From: Ustilago trichophora
Lineage: Eukaryota > Basidiomycota > Ustilaginomycetes > Ustilaginales > Ustilaginaceae
Direction of reading: 5' to 3'
Length of the DNA stretch: 64,000 nt
NCBI GenBank assembly: GCA_900323505.1
Contig: OOIN01000046.1
Location: forward strand, 62,001-126,000
Under the pieces are notes generated by a model. That model had not been told where the DNA came from. It saw only the letters and a list, made by a program, of their open reading frames with translations, and ran no database searches. Below are positions 21,144-33,220 of the stretch, piece by piece. Each line of letters opens with the position of its first letter. Position 1 is the stretch's first letter. The position numbers and the translations under genes are program-made.

Positions 21144-21880
21144 GAAAGCACAGTAAGATGATGCCATTACTTTCTGCAAACTTGGTGAATGCCAAGCTTG
21201 TGTGGGAATTATGACCATGCATTGGATGACAGTTGCATTTTCTTGTTGCCCAGGTTGTGTCCTAAATAATGTGGCCGCTTTTTTCTCCCTGCAGACAAGC
21301 ACTTTTTGACTCTGTGCCCTCCAAAGACAAGGCCAGCTTCATCCATATTGTAGACATGACAGAAAGGGATGTCATGAATGGTCATGGTGCTGCAGAGGAG
21401 CTTGTAATATTGTGTCACTGTTGTCCTATTTGATACTTTTGCTCTGGAATCATCCAAAATGCGGCTGAAACACCTCAAAAGCAAAGGGTGATGATAAAAA
21501 AATCCTTGGGCCCACTTCCTGGAAATCATAGTGTCATGATTATTGGTATTCTCCTTGTGGAATGCTGCTGCTCGGTCCATGAGCTCTTTGTACGTGACAG
21601 GGAAGCCTTGTGCTGCAGTAGCTTCAATGTGAGCCAGCAATGATCTTTCCTGAGCCTCTGAGAGAAGCTGACGATGAGTGTGCGCGTTTTGACATGGTTT
21701 GATGCCTTTCAAACGCTTCTGGAGGGTTGAAAAGACCACATTGTGAAGCTCTGCTGCCTTCTGGATGGATTGCACAGCTCCAGAGCAAACATCATGAATA
21801 GCTTCACTGATTTCAACCTCTTTTTGAGCCTTTTGGGAGCAGAATTTGGTCCTTCTCAGCTTGGTGAGCTGCACAGACAT
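20990..21880 (-). pseudogene. pogo-type transposase, N-terminal two thirds, minus strand
   Basis: From about 21,880 downward the product has a psq HTH, a CENP-B HTH (SRKWAQGFFYHHPLLL) and the first catalytic Asp in VYNMDEAGLVFGG. Near 21,300 the frame shifts, and a second frame repeats REKKAATLFRTQPGQQ as in the copy at 19.44 kb. The end is joined head-on to the plus-strand copy at about 21,144, giving a foldback arrangement with a deleted centre. Confidence 0.7.
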
Positions 21881-22051
21881 GATATTGAGGTCTCTGATGA
21901 CAATGCTTGATGATTAGGAGGAAATGTGGGGATGGTGGGAAGGTATGGTGGTGGTCATGAAGGAAGATACAACACGTGTAGATGTTAAGCTGAGCTGCCT
22001 TAAATATGTGATGCATCCTGTTGACCCGGCTGTGAAAAATGATTCCTTTAC

Positions 22052-22172
22052 AGGCCTGATTCTTTAATGGGCCAGTCACATTATTCAAAAAATATCAAGT
22101 AGTAATACAGAAGCGTTCATATTTTGTATTTCTGATTCTTTGATGGGCCTGACTCTGTTATGGGCCACTCAT
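22052..22172. repeat. Dispersed 120-bp repeat, copy 2
   Basis: Same-orientation partner of 20,726-20,850. It ends TCTGTTATGGGCCACTCATGTTAG. Confidence 0.6.
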
Positions 22173-22662
22173 GTTAGATGAAATCTAGGAACACAAAAAT
22201 ACAAACCCCAGGAATTGGGCTACTGGCAGTGGCCAAGGTGCATTTCCTTTTATTTAACGATAAATTCTGAATTTGAGGTAGAGTCTGCATTTTGATACAT
22301 ATGACATTGTAAAAATCTCAAAAAGATAAAAATTAGGGGATGCTTGCTTGCAAGGCTGCTCCAAGGGGTCACCAGGAAAAAAACAAAAATAAAAAGGACA
22401 AAAAAAGCTGGGTTCAAACAAGGACCTCCACATTTACTTGATCACAAACGCATGTCCGCAATATGTACCTTAGATTACTGCCCTGCCCATCCTTTGCTGA
22501 CTTGCACTCACATCCTGAAAATAGGGACAATCCGTTGCACCTCTGTTTGCTGTACAGTTGCCTCAAGGAGGTACCTCTCAAGCTGCCTGGGTGGCGTAAC
22601 CTGCAGAGGAGGAAACTACGAGATAACACGCTGTGTTGAACCAAAATGTGACTGGCCCATTA

Positions 22663-24204
22663 TTCCTTTTGGTGCATCAGATTGTGACTGTCCCAAAACA
22701 CATTGTGATTGTTGATGATGTTATTGCGATGCATGATTGTGACAGTGTGAGTTGTTTTGTGATCCTTGCAAATGCAGTTGTGAGGCTTTAGGTGATGTTA
22801 TTGTGACTGTGCTTTGTGACTCAGCCTGTGATACATTGCAAGTGCAAGTAGGTACAACGGAGAGCTACATGATGGCCGGGTCAAGGTTGTTGGTGTTGGG
22901 CATGAGATTGTGCCAAGAGAGAGCAGCAGTGGCATCATGATCAGTGTCAAGGCGGTGGCCTGCCTCAGCCACAATCATCCACTGGTTCGTCTTGTGAATC
23001 CAGCCTTGGCCAGCTTCTGGTGTGATTGTACTGAGCAACTCATCAATGAGCAAGTGGATGTCATCAGCATCTTGAAGCTCCTACCAGCCAACAAAGGGCT
23101 TTACCTTTGCAAACACCTTCTCTGCAATTTTGAACCATGGATTGTAGGCTGGAAGGTACTGAACTCGGTGTCCAGCTCCCTGGATTGCCTGTGCAACATT
23201 GTTGGAGTGATGAAAACCAGCATTGTTGAGCACAAAGACCTTTGGCTGGCCTTGAAAGACTGGGAACACCTCTTCCTGGAAGAGTTCAATGAGGCTGACA
23301 CTGTTCCAGGCACTGGTCTTCACCCTCCTTGCCTGAATACTGTTGCAGTCAATGGCAACCAGCAAGGATATGTTAGGGCCATGGTTGTAAGGCCTGTTGC
23401 ACTGAGTAGCGCGCTCACCAACAGGAGCATGGCCAACCTTTCTTGTTTGCTGGAGATGGAAGCCGGCCTCATCAAGGAAGATGGCACCATTGAGGGTGTG
23501 GCCTGAGGTGCAGAAGGCCCATACCCAGGCTTGTTGAGCAGCAATCACCTCCAGACTGTTGTGTTGATTGTGTTCAACATTGACACGCTTCATTGTGATG
23601 TGCAGATGGTGGTGAAGAGCATGATGGACTGCACTCTCCAAAAGCTCAAGGCCAGTTGACTCTTGGAGGTGCTGCCAGATCTCCTCAATGGTTGCGCAAG
23701 GGTGCTGTCCGACAAATTCCAGCATTGTGTTGAGGTGATGTTTGCCAACCTTGCTTCCACAGAAAGCGCCACCTTTCTTCCTCTGTCTCAATGTCTCACC
23801 AGTCTGCTCATACTTCCAGACAATGCTGTCCACAGTGCTGTATACATAGTTGTAGCACTTTGCTACCTCCGCCTTTGTCTGGCCCTTGTGGAGCACAAAG
23901 TCCAAAATATTTGCTCAAAACAGGTCTGGAACAATGTTCCTCTTCTTCTTTGGCGGCATGGTGTTGGTTATGGTTGCGGTAGTAAAGGAAGAAGCAACAA
24001 CAAGCAGCTGATGACCAACAACTGACAAGGAGGAGGAGGACCATGCAATGGCTCAGTCACAATCACTGCTCACAAAACTCAAAAGTGTCACAATAACATT
24101 ACCTATGGCCTCACAATAACATTTGCAAAGCTCATGAACAAACTCACACTGTCAACAATCACAATGTGTTTTGGGACCGTCACAATCTGATGCGCCAAAA
24201 GGAA
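22663..24204 (-). mobile_element. Tc1/mariner-type element with TA target site
   Basis: Inverted termini start TTCCTTTTGGTGCATCAGAT and match the reverse complement of the right end over at least 50 bp with few differences. TA dinucleotides flank both ends (22,661-22,662 and 24,205-24,206), the target duplication of the IS630-Tc1-mariner superfamily. Length is 1,542 bp. The transposase lies inside on the minus strand. Confidence 0.9.
22865..23959 (-). pseudogene. Tc1/mariner-type transposase with D-to-N at second catalytic position
   Basis: The start MPPKKKRNIVPDLF is interrupted by TGA, then continues from 23,905. It has an HTH region (AEVAKCYNYVYSTVDSIVWKYEQTGE), a first catalytic Asp (IFLDEAGFHLQ), a second position reading FVLNNAGFHHS where the family has DNA.FH, and a third acidic residue in KIAEKVFAKVK. 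Another stop near 23,081 precedes a conserved tail (QGWIHKTNQWMIVAEAGH). Two stops plus the lost Asp make it inactive. A related copy lies at 56.2-57.9 kb. Confidence 0.85.
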
Positions 24205-24206
24205 TA

Positions 24207-25069
24207 GTGGGTCACCAATACAATTTTTGCAAAAAGTGTTCAAAAGATTTGAAGCCAAATTACAAAAGCCCCTCAAAATTGTATTAGTGACCCACAAATG
24301 GGCCTGACCTGTTAATCATGAATGGGCCTGTCACTTAAATTGAATCTACCTCACTGTAGATCCACAATCTACAAATGCAAATCATAAATTTACATGTGCA
24401 GATTATGAATCTACACATGCAGGCTCTATATCCTCCTCACTGTTGATGCTTGAATGGGAGGTGTGTCTGTGCCAAATGAGCTAGTTATGGACCTGGATGT
24501 TGGATGGAAAGGCTGGCTCCTCAACAGACCCACCCTAGCAACCAACCAGAGCAAGCACCTAGATTGGGGGTGCTTGCGTGGCTCGCCAGTCACATCCTAA
24601 GAAAGAGAAAAATCCATCTGCGTAGCCACCCCTGGAGCCAACCAGGTGGCTACTTGGCTGGCTCCTTGCCGTAGACACCCCATGTGCTGGCTACCCTGGG
24701 TGGCTATGCAGACAGGTCTTTTTCTAGGCCTCAATGTTATGTCACTCATTCAAACAGCGCAGACCTGAGAGGTCATGTGAGGCCAAACCCTTTGTATTAC
24801 GGACAAGACTACTACTGTTGTTGAAGGCAATCAAAGCATGATGTCAGTAGGGTTACAACATTGCAGTGATCATATAATGCTTGTACTTACATCAACAAAT
24901 TGAGACATGATGTATGAGAGGCCTATGTGGAAAGCAAGACAGGCAGCTTGAGAAGACTGTACAGACGCGATTGTGAAGGGAAAGAGGTTAGAGAGGCTGC
25001 AATGAGAGCCACGGCTGAGACAGAGGTACTTACTGGGGTCTAGCTTCCAATTGTGGCATCATTGACATG
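24207..25069. other. Intergenic, with a foldback (MITE-like) unit at about 24,597-24,735
   Basis: No gene is seen. Inside, CATCCTAAGAAAGAGAAAAATCC plus CTGCGTAGCCACCC on the left pairs imperfectly with GGGTGGCTATGCAG plus GGTCTTTTTCTAGG on the right, giving arms of about 35 bp around a loop rich in GGCTGGCTCC and GTAGCC. Size and structure are MITE-like. Confidence 0.4.
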
Positions 25070-25476
25070 TGTTATGGCTGTAGGGTCTGGGTACCATGAA
25101 ATGGCTACAGTCTAGAGGGTTGTTGGGTACAGAGGGGCTGTAAATACTGGCCGGAGGGGACAGAGGAGTCAACACATTGGCACTCAAGTTAACTAACAGT
25201 GAACTAAGTAATACATGCAATGAGGTTCCAGAGGGAAGGCTTGTTGGATGGGAGCACCCCCTTGACAAGGGGTGGTTGGCCTCCGGAGGGACACAACAGA
25301 GAAGTGGCCCGTAGTTTGGCTGAGCCTGTTGTGACTTGCCCTCCAGTGCGGCAGAGGGGCAACTGATTGCTGCAGGCAAATCGATGGAGGTCCCTCCTGA
25401 TTTAACGGCAGCCTGCAGCCCCTTGCCAGGACTTGGGGGCTGTAGGCGCAGAAGGGGTTGGGTGCAACTCCCAACA
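25070..25476. repeat. Solo LTR (copy 2), CpG-decayed, with 5-bp target duplication
   Basis: It is homologous to 1,081-1,479 in the same orientation, with TG...CA ends. The flanks are ACATG on both sides (25,065-25,069 and 25,477-25,481), a perfect 5-bp duplication. By eye only about 7 CpG remain, against about 32 in copy 1; most differences are TpG or CpA. Confidence 0.92.
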
Positions 25477-25481
25477 ACATG

Positions 25482-26269
25482 CTCAGGGCTCAAAGCAATG
25501 AAGTACAACTACTGAGACCCAATTCCAGCCCGAGAAGGGGCGGCTGAATAGTTCACATATGCCAGGAGGAGGCAGGATGGCTGGGTAGATAGCAACTGCA
25601 AGCCCACAGCAGGAAGGTCTGTGAATCACGCGCAACATGAGCGGATAGAAGTTGATGTTGAATTTGAGGTCATTCCAAAGCTAGATGGCTCACCAGCAGA
25701 CAAAGCCTTCAATGAAGATTGTGACAGTGAAGATAGACATTGCGTAGGGTTAATGTGCATGGAGTGTATGTTGTGTAGGTGAGGGTAAGCCTTGGGGGGG
25801 GGGGCAGAGACTCAATAGCTGAGGTGATGCAGAGAGGGCAATGTTGATGGTGGTGAAGACAAGTATTTATATGTCAACAAGAGCAAAGCTGGGTGTGCAG
25901 AAGATGGAGAAGACAGTGCGGAAGAGGGAGATGAAGCCAGCACGGAAGAGGATAAGGTCAACAGTGCAGAAGATTGTGCAGAACCTTAGCTTGACATCAT
26001 CACAAATGTCTTCCAAGCAAATTTACAAATGTGTTCCAAGCAAAGACAGATGGCAAAGAAGTTTAGAGTTCCAATGCACATGAATAGTCCAATAACCTAG
26101 CCTGGCAATCACATCAGAGAATCTTCAATCCCAACAAACATTGACTGTTCAAGGTGAATGGCACAACAGCAAGCTGACACCATAAGCTGTCCAGGTCCAC
26201 TGCAACCTCCTTGCCATACTCTCTGCCATTGTCAATGGCTAGATGAATACCCATGCCATCAAGGCGTGA
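25482..26269. other. No supported gene
   Basis: Short frames only, including an acidic stretch near 25,650-25,740 and a Lys/Arg-rich repeat near 25,900-25,970. I cannot assign them. It may be the decayed 3' part of the neighbouring Plavaka-like element. Confidence 0.3.
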
Positions 26270-29200
26270 TCAACAGGGATGCTGTGGACCAAGTACCTCC
26301 AATGAGACCTCAGGCAGCAGCTGTACATGCATGAACAACTGTGGTGTCACATCCAGCGCAGTAGAGGACAGCTGTATGGCCTTGTTGAAGATCCACAGGA
26401 TCTTTGCTGCCCTCAGCACGCCGTCCACCATCACCAGACACCAGCAGTTGCGTCGGCTGTTGCAACCACCACCTTGTCCAATACCACCCTTGGTGGTGTT
26501 GGGTACTCTGTCCATCATGACAGCATTAGGGGCTTTCTCCAAGGTGGTGGTGCATATGAAGTCTGCTTGGGTGTCAAGGCACACAACATTGCTTGATGCC
26601 CTTGTGTCCCAGTATGGTGTATAATGGGTCAGTGAAGCAGAAGCTGCGTTGTTGGCCTGAAATTGGCCACTGCTTTTGGTGTTGGTGTTGCTGTCCGCAG
26701 CAGAGCTTGGGACAATGGAGGCAGCAACACAGCAATTTAGATGGTCCAAGAGCAGACCAGACATGGTGTTGTCAAGCTTCCCTCTTGAGATGAGTGTCTA
26801 AGGTCAACAAGTCGGAGGGATTATGGCCCTCAATTGACTGGAGGAGCCTAGTCTCAAAGAAGGGAACATTGCTCTTGGCCAATAGCTATTGCAGTTCAAG
26901 TCTCTGTGCCACATTGCACATGATGGTTGCCTCTAACATGCCACCTTTGTGACTGCTTGTGGGGATTGTGCCCATGAGGCTGTTGTAGCACTCAAAGGGC
27001 AAGGAAGAGAAGTGTTGAGGTGCACCAAAGCAACAGATGAAGTGAGGGAGATGGCTGATGTTGTGGTTGTTGAATGTCAGCCACGTTGGTCCCAACAGCT
27101 TTGACTGACCACAGTTGTATTGGTCAATGAAATCAGGAAGCTTGTCCACTTCAGCGCTGGACATATCACCACTAACAAGCTTGACAATGGAGGAGAATAG
27201 CATTGCAGAACAGAAGATACTGCAAACCCATTTGGGTCCATAAAGGAAGCAACGTTTGCTGGCAGTGGTACCAGCCTGGACCATCGTTTGAGTCAGCGTT
27301 GCCATCAAGATTGACCTCAACATCAGCACCAGAAGGAGACTGGTGGTTGATGTGATCAGCTTCCAGCTTGACACTTGCAGCAGCAGTGGTGTGAGTGGTA
27401 GCAGGCTGAGACCCAGGATGCAGTGCTGACAAAGCCCAACAAGGACCTCCAGGTTTGGCAGGACCAAATTTGAGCTTGTTGTTGCCAGATTCACTCCAGA
27501 GGTGCACGAGTACAATGGGCAGCAGTACTCATAAGGGAGCCTGCCACTGTTCTGCGGTGGGATTCCCACCACTCCTGCTGCCAATCAGCTGATTTGGACC
27601 TTGAATGTTTGAGGGTAGCAGAGCATTGGCGATGACAGACTGGGCTTCCAACAGGCAACCCCAATTTCTTTGCATGATTCAATGAGGAAACAATGCCTGC
27701 AGAAGCCAAGGTCAATGGTGTGCATTATGTCAGGGGGACAGCTATTGACAGCATTAAAGTAGTCAAGCCTGTCAACAACCATCTGTCTAAAGCCAGCTGC
27801 TGTACATTGTTGAGCCCTGTGCAGCTGACTGCCAACAAAGCTATTGTCCTCCTTGTTCTTGTCTTCATCCGTCATGCCAAGCTTCTCTCCTTGCTTTGGG
27901 CAATAGGCGCAGATTGTACCCCGTCTGTATTTGAAGGAAAATCCAGCAACTTTTGCCCAAGCAGGAGTGTTGGCAATCACCATATGGAGTCAAGCCTTGA
28001 CCAGCTCACCCTGAGGATGCCCAAAGGTCTTGATGACCTAGCCTGTGCTGTCAAAGTCTTTCAGCTTGTCAACAAGGAGCTTCAAGAACTTTTGCAGCTG
28101 CAAGACCAACGTCTCCTTGGGACCAGGCAGCAAGCCAACAAGGTGGTTCCCAAGGCAGCGCTGGTCATGGGTTGTCAGCCAAGCCAGAAGGTTATCAATC
28201 CTCAGTAATATAGCTCCTGTCAAATGTCATCCTTGGAACTTACCCTTGTGCGGACCAAACCAGTCAACAGAGAGTGTGACTTTGAGGTTGAGGCTGGCCG
28301 CAGCAAAGGGAGCATGTTTGGAACAGCAAGAATGTTGGCAATCTTCTGCATTGTTGTTGCAATCCTGGAGCCAAGCCAATCCGGTGGGTACCTTGCTGTA
28401 GAGATGTTGATGATCAACAGTCTTGGCATTGGTAGCCAATGACCTGTTGTGGTGATTGTCTTGGCAAGGGGTGGTAGAGGCAGCAGAGATTCCAATGTAG
28501 TCAGAACCTTGCTTGGCAGTTGTTCAATGCTTGATAGTACTTTCCGTCCATCAGCGCACCGTTTGGGACGGTTATGGACATTGTCAAGCAGCTTGGCACC
28601 ACAAGCACAATGGATCTGTTGGACACAAGAAGAGCCAGAACCATCCCACAGAGTGAGCTCTCCGCAATCTGTGGACACAAGATACTGATCAAAGTTGCTC
28701 TGTATGCCAAGCCTCTGTTGCACCAATGCAGGGGTGATAAGTATTGCAAGAGGAGGTGGCTGCAATGGCGCAGGCTGTGACAACATGGATGATAATGAAG
28801 AGACACCCGTTGCTTTGGTGGGGTATGTGACAGGATGAATGGAAGCAGATGAAGCTGCTTGAGGCTCAATGACCAAGGCACAGAATCAACTCAGAACATG
28901 CAACACAAAGGAGAGGTAGATTGTTGCAATTGTGTTTGAGAGCCCGTGGAATGTCATGAGGTACATGACAAAGACATAGTTGGCCATGACGAAGCAGTTG
29001 CATGCCTGGTTCAAAGAGGCTCTGTGGGTAAGATCCACAGACTGGCTGAGACTGTGGGGTTGGCTTGCAAATGAGTCGAGAAGGAGAGCGCGCGCAAGTG
29101 AGAGTTGACTGGATTTGGAAGAGACCACAGAATTGACCTCACCTGTGAGAGTGGCAATGGATGTTGTGCCAATGCTGGTGTCTTCTCTGTTGTTCCAAGT

Positions 29201-29338
29201 GATGACTTCCTCAGCCAGCAAGTACAGGAAAGGTGGCAGATTGTTGCTGTTATCCAAGGCAATGTCACTGTCACTGTCACTGTCATCCAAGGACAAGGAC
29301 AAGGAAAAAACAAGCAGATCCAGTTCAGCATTGCTCAA
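26270..29338 (-). pseudogene. Plavaka/CACTA (CMC)-like transposase relic
   Basis: Several minus-strand frames line up in order. 29,338-28,886 has an Asp/Ser acidic N-terminal region and a helical ARALLLDSFASQP segment. 28,876-28,220 is Pro-rich with a CACGAKLLDN Cys pair. 27,983-27,585 has YFNAVNSCPPDIMHTIDLGF, matching the 'IDPMHN..LG' core seen in basidiomycete Plavaka transposases. 26,886-27,060 encodes FECYNSLMGTIPTSSHKGGMLEAT, matching the family's 'FERFNG.L...N..GE.E.T' end. Many stops and frame changes show it is dead. Assignment rests on these two motifs and the order. Confidence 0.55.
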
Positions 29339-29953
29339 GCTTTGCCTCTACCATTGCTCATCCACATCATCATCAGATTCTTGATGAGATGTTTGTGCCA
29401 CAGAGGGGTGAGGGGTGATGGGTGACGCTGCTGATTGGGACATTAGGTTGGAAATTGGTATAATATTCCATGCCTTTGTAAAATTATTTTCTCACTATTG
29501 TATTTGACAATTCATTATTGTGCACAATAATTGCACAAGCAAGCACGACAACGCAACAAGCAAGCTGAACAATTCACAATTGTTGGATAAAGATGGATTT
29601 GGTCCCCAATAACACAATAAGCGGGTTGCAAAGGTAAATCAAGACCCCACCAATGACACAATTGTGGTCAGACCTAAGATAAGGGCTCTTGACATATGAT
29701 ACAACCACATACAATAGAGGATCATGGATCCACTTGGAAACAGCTGCTCCCAGTAGCACCTAAAACATGGCAAGCTTCAATCGGCAACACAGGGAATTGG
29801 AGATGACAACAAGAGGCCGTCATAGCAAGAAAAGCAGGCAATACAGAACTAAAGTGGTCACTTCATGGAAATTGTACATGATAGGGGACAATAGGCAACT
29901 CATTTCACCATTGTTGTGGACTAAAGGCAATAATTAGTTAACATTCTTGTACA

Positions 29954-30551
29954 CAATAGGGAATTATTGGCACCTACAATTGACAATCATGGACAATTGC
30001 TGAGGAATTGCAGGTGTTTTTGGAGAAAACATCAACACCCTCTGAGAGAATGCTGGAGGACACAAAGGAGCCTTGGATAACAAATGACCAGAACCTCACT
30101 TACACATACACATAAATAATCAGATAGTTACATTGTAGGTAGCAATACCTCCCCATCAAATTGTAACCCTGTCTTTCCCCACATAAAACACCATAAGCAG
30201 ACACAATTATCCAGCTATTGTGCCCTATAATTCACTTTAGTCCACTAAAATCTTGATCTTAGGTTTATCCTCACTGCAGAGTCCCAAGCTACCTGACCGC
30301 TGGACTTGAACCTCAACTCAAGACATGCCCAACATCCTAAGTGTGCTACTATACCACAGGAATAATAACTGCAAGGCAAATCTAGGCACTGCCCATCAAT
30401 TAGTTGATCCAATTTGGCAACTATACAAGCTACAATAATAAACTATTGGACCCTTAATATTAGGAATTGCCACCAAAAGTACATTTATTGGGACCAATTG
30501 ACAATTATCCCAATTTATCATCACAACTCAGTCTTGATCTTGAGCTCAATT
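29954..30551 (-). repeat. 0.6-kb dispersed repeat with pol III A/B-box-like sequences, copy 1
   Basis: It aligns end to end, same orientation, with 62,783-63,375. On the minus strand both copies hold a tRNA-like block (about 30,285-30,360 here) with an A-box-like TGGTATAGTAG and a B-box GGTTCAAGTCC at roughly tRNA spacing. A tRNA-derived SINE is the simplest reading; an LTR-like or TRIM element is possible. It interrupts the Plavaka-like relic between its zinc finger (30,546-30,785) and the rest. Confidence 0.6.
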
Positions 30552-30785
30552 CTTCTCAGACATTGATGTGGCTGCTGATGATACCGCCTGGGTTGTTGCT
30601 GCCTGAGCAGTGCTCTGGCTCTCATTGGCAACATGTCTCCACAATCCCCAGCTCTTATGCCAGCACCATTGTTCATATGAGATGACCCTGCCAGTCTCAC
30701 CACATTCCTTGCACTTACAGAGGTGTGGCTTATGGCCCCATCTTGACGGCAAAGGAATACTCATGCTGATAGCAATGAGTGTCAA
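30546..30785 (-). pseudogene. N-terminal zinc-finger segment, probably of the Plavaka-like element
   Basis: The minus-strand frame contains HLCKCKECGETGRVISYEQWCWHKSWGLWRHV, cut here to its pattern C-x-C-x2-C-x14-H-x6-H, similar to the C2H2-like finger that opens basidiomycete Plavaka proteins. It sits on the far side of the inserted 0.6-kb repeat, in the same orientation as the transposase relic. Confidence 0.45.
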
Positions 30786-31097
30786 GAGAACTAAGACTAA
30801 GCAGGCCTATGACAAGTGGCATGGAAGAGGAGGTGTCAAAGAGGGGGAGGTGTGACAGAAGTGTCAAGGATCATGTATATAGCAAGCAGGCAAAGGAATG
30901 TGAACATTAACGTGACTGGACAACCACAAGACACCAAGACAAGGGCATAAAATTTGCTTTTCGCCAGAGTGCTTCAATTGACGGTCAATTGATGTCAAAT
31001 GTTGTCTGACAAAGCAAGCACAACTGGTGTGGGTATGTGAGGGGTTATGGGAGGGGAGGGCGGCAGCAAGCAAGAAAACAACTTGGACAAAAGAATG

Positions 31098-32021
31098 TGT
31101 TACTGGACACAGAGTGCCAGTTTGAGAACCACATATATTACATTCTTGAGCTCAATTTGGGTTCAAGAAATCAGTGTGGCAGTTTCTCAAACTCATTTTG
31201 CAAGGCTGAGAAAGCATGACTTGACTGGTATTGAGCTGTGCAACTTGGTTATACTAAAGGGCAAAGTGCTTGCTCACCATCTCAATGGCTCAATAAGAGT
31301 CAGGAGAGCCACAGGTGCAAGACATGCAGTGGCTGGAGGCCCAAGCTTGGTACACATGCAGGTTGAGTGCACTCAGCTTGGGCCAGATGGATATATATAC
31401 TTCACTTTCACTCACAGTGAGATGAGTGGGCCCATCCACTCTACTTCTTATCTTCTTGACCAGAATACCTCTCAGGCTTGCCTTGTAAGCGTCTCAGTTG
31501 TAGACTGATTGCAATAGCAGTGCTCTGCAATCATTCTCAGTCTGTGCTTGCTCTCAGCAAAAGGAGAGCCTGTTCTCTGACACTGCAACACCTACATTGC
31601 AGCTGGAACCTCAACTGGGACCTGGAACGTCAACCAGTCCATACACAGCATTGACGGACAATGGCCAGAACCACAGGAGAGCATAAAGGACACTTGTGCT
31701 TGATCCTAGGGTTCACCTATCTCATAGTTCATCATTTACAAGTCCTATGCCAAAGCCCATCTTGCCTCTGAACGGAGTGTTCACAGCAGTCAGTCAATCT
31801 CAATGATCTATACAGAGACTTTCTTGAAATCATATCAACACTAAGAAAGTGCAGCTCCAGTTTCTCAAACTTGGACTTCACTGAGGCCCCACTGAGACCT
31901 GTCAGCCAAGGTTTGCACCTAAGTCTCATATTGAGAATCTTGCTAGGTAGATTTTAGATATCACAACTATCCTGAGAAACTCAAATGTTAGAATCTGAGG
32001 TCAGGCACATGACCCCAGACA
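31098..32021 (+). repeat. 5' LTR of gypsy family 2, about 924 bp
   Basis: It begins TGTTACTGGACACAG and ends CCCCAGACA and aligns with the solo LTR at 16,079-17,058. A TATATATAC box lies near 31,393. It is immediately followed by a gag frame, so this is a 5' LTR. Confidence 0.85.
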
Positions 32022-32031
32022 TTAGAGTGGA

Positions 32032-33220
32032 TTGTTCAATTGTGGGATAAAGTGGTACCCCATGATGGAGTCCACCACTAAGAGACCACACCAACCCTCC
32101 TCCCTTCAAGAGCAGATCACCACGCTACGGAATACGGTCATGAGGCTAAGTGCTTGTGCTATCACTGAGACGGAGATACAAGCTCAACATGCCATAGCCT
32201 TAGCTCAACAGCAAGAGGCCAACCACAATGTCTTGAGACAGCTAACAGAGAGCATCAGCCACCTTGTTGACTGTCTGGACATCTCTCAATGATCAGAGCC
32301 AGTCACTCCAGCTCCAGCCCCCCAAGCAACCTTGATGCCGGCACCCAAGGATGACTGGTGCAATACGTATGCCACACCCACATGCATACAAGTTCAAGCT
32401 GGCAGCCGGCTGCAACCCATGGGAGCCGCTGAGGAGGAGGAGGAAGTTGAAGACACCATCGGCTCCTGGACTAAGATCCCCAAGTATCCGTTTCCCAAGG
32501 TTGATACTAAGGACATCACCTTGTTCTTTGTTGAAGCCAAGTTCTGGTTCAGGAACAATGGAATTTGAAACCACAGCTGCATGATTGCCTATGCCAGTCA
32601 GTAACTGGAGGGCAGTGCTCACAACTGGTGGAAGTCAAAGCTTTGAGTCAACCTCAAACAAGAGGGCATCCTCTTCCATGATTGGAACCACTTCACCACA
32701 TGGCTCAAGGAGCAGTACAGTCAGAAAGACACTCAGGTAGAGGAATTCAATGAGATACAGAAGCTCAGGATGCCAAATGACTATCCAGGTACTGCAACTT
32801 AGTATGTAGAGTGTTTCAGAGACCTGAATAGTTGGGCCAATGTCAAAGACCCAATGTTCTCAATCCATCTCTTCTGTAGTGGGGTCACTTGCAGCATCTT
32901 AGAGAAGTTTGAGTGTGACCCACCTAAGGGACTATGGGGATGGTACCAAGAGGTTGAGGCAATTGATCAGCAGAGAGGTGTCAATCAGCAGGCAGCTAGA
33001 TTCAAAGCAGCTGATAGGTTAATGCCAAGAAGGCCAAACAACTCGGCTAACATAGTCACCCTGCTTTGGAATCAACAGGCAAGTAACCAGACACCAGTTT
33101 TTTGCAAGCCTGAGCCTACCAGACCGCTGCCTCCACACCTAGCTCAGAGACTGCCTCCTAGACAGTTGCAAGGACCCTCAGCCATGAGCAGTGACACCTA
33201 TCACATATGCAAGCACCCTG
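32032..33220 (+). pseudogene. Ty3/gypsy gag relic (family 2)
   Basis: A leading frame (32,032-32,292) gives a coiled-coil-like N terminus (ALAQQQEANHNVLRQLTESI). After a TGA the same frame resumes. The retrotrans_gag core is recognisable: DITLFFVEAKFWFRNNGI, AHNWWKSKL, TTWLKEQYSQ, EEFNEIQKLRMPND, FRDLNSWA and PPKGLWGWYQEVEAID. At least five in-frame stops interrupt it. Homology ends near 33,220, where a DIRS-type terminal repeat starts, so protease and pol are gone. Confidence 0.8.

Noticed and set aside
29255..29300. TCACTGTCACTG microsatellite as a distinct feature
   Set aside because: Only about four units; it encodes the DSDSDSD stretch of the transposase relic.
30285..30360. Functional tRNA gene
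   Set aside because: A and B boxes match but the T stem does not pair, the anticodon arm is irregular, and the block is part of a dispersed repeat.
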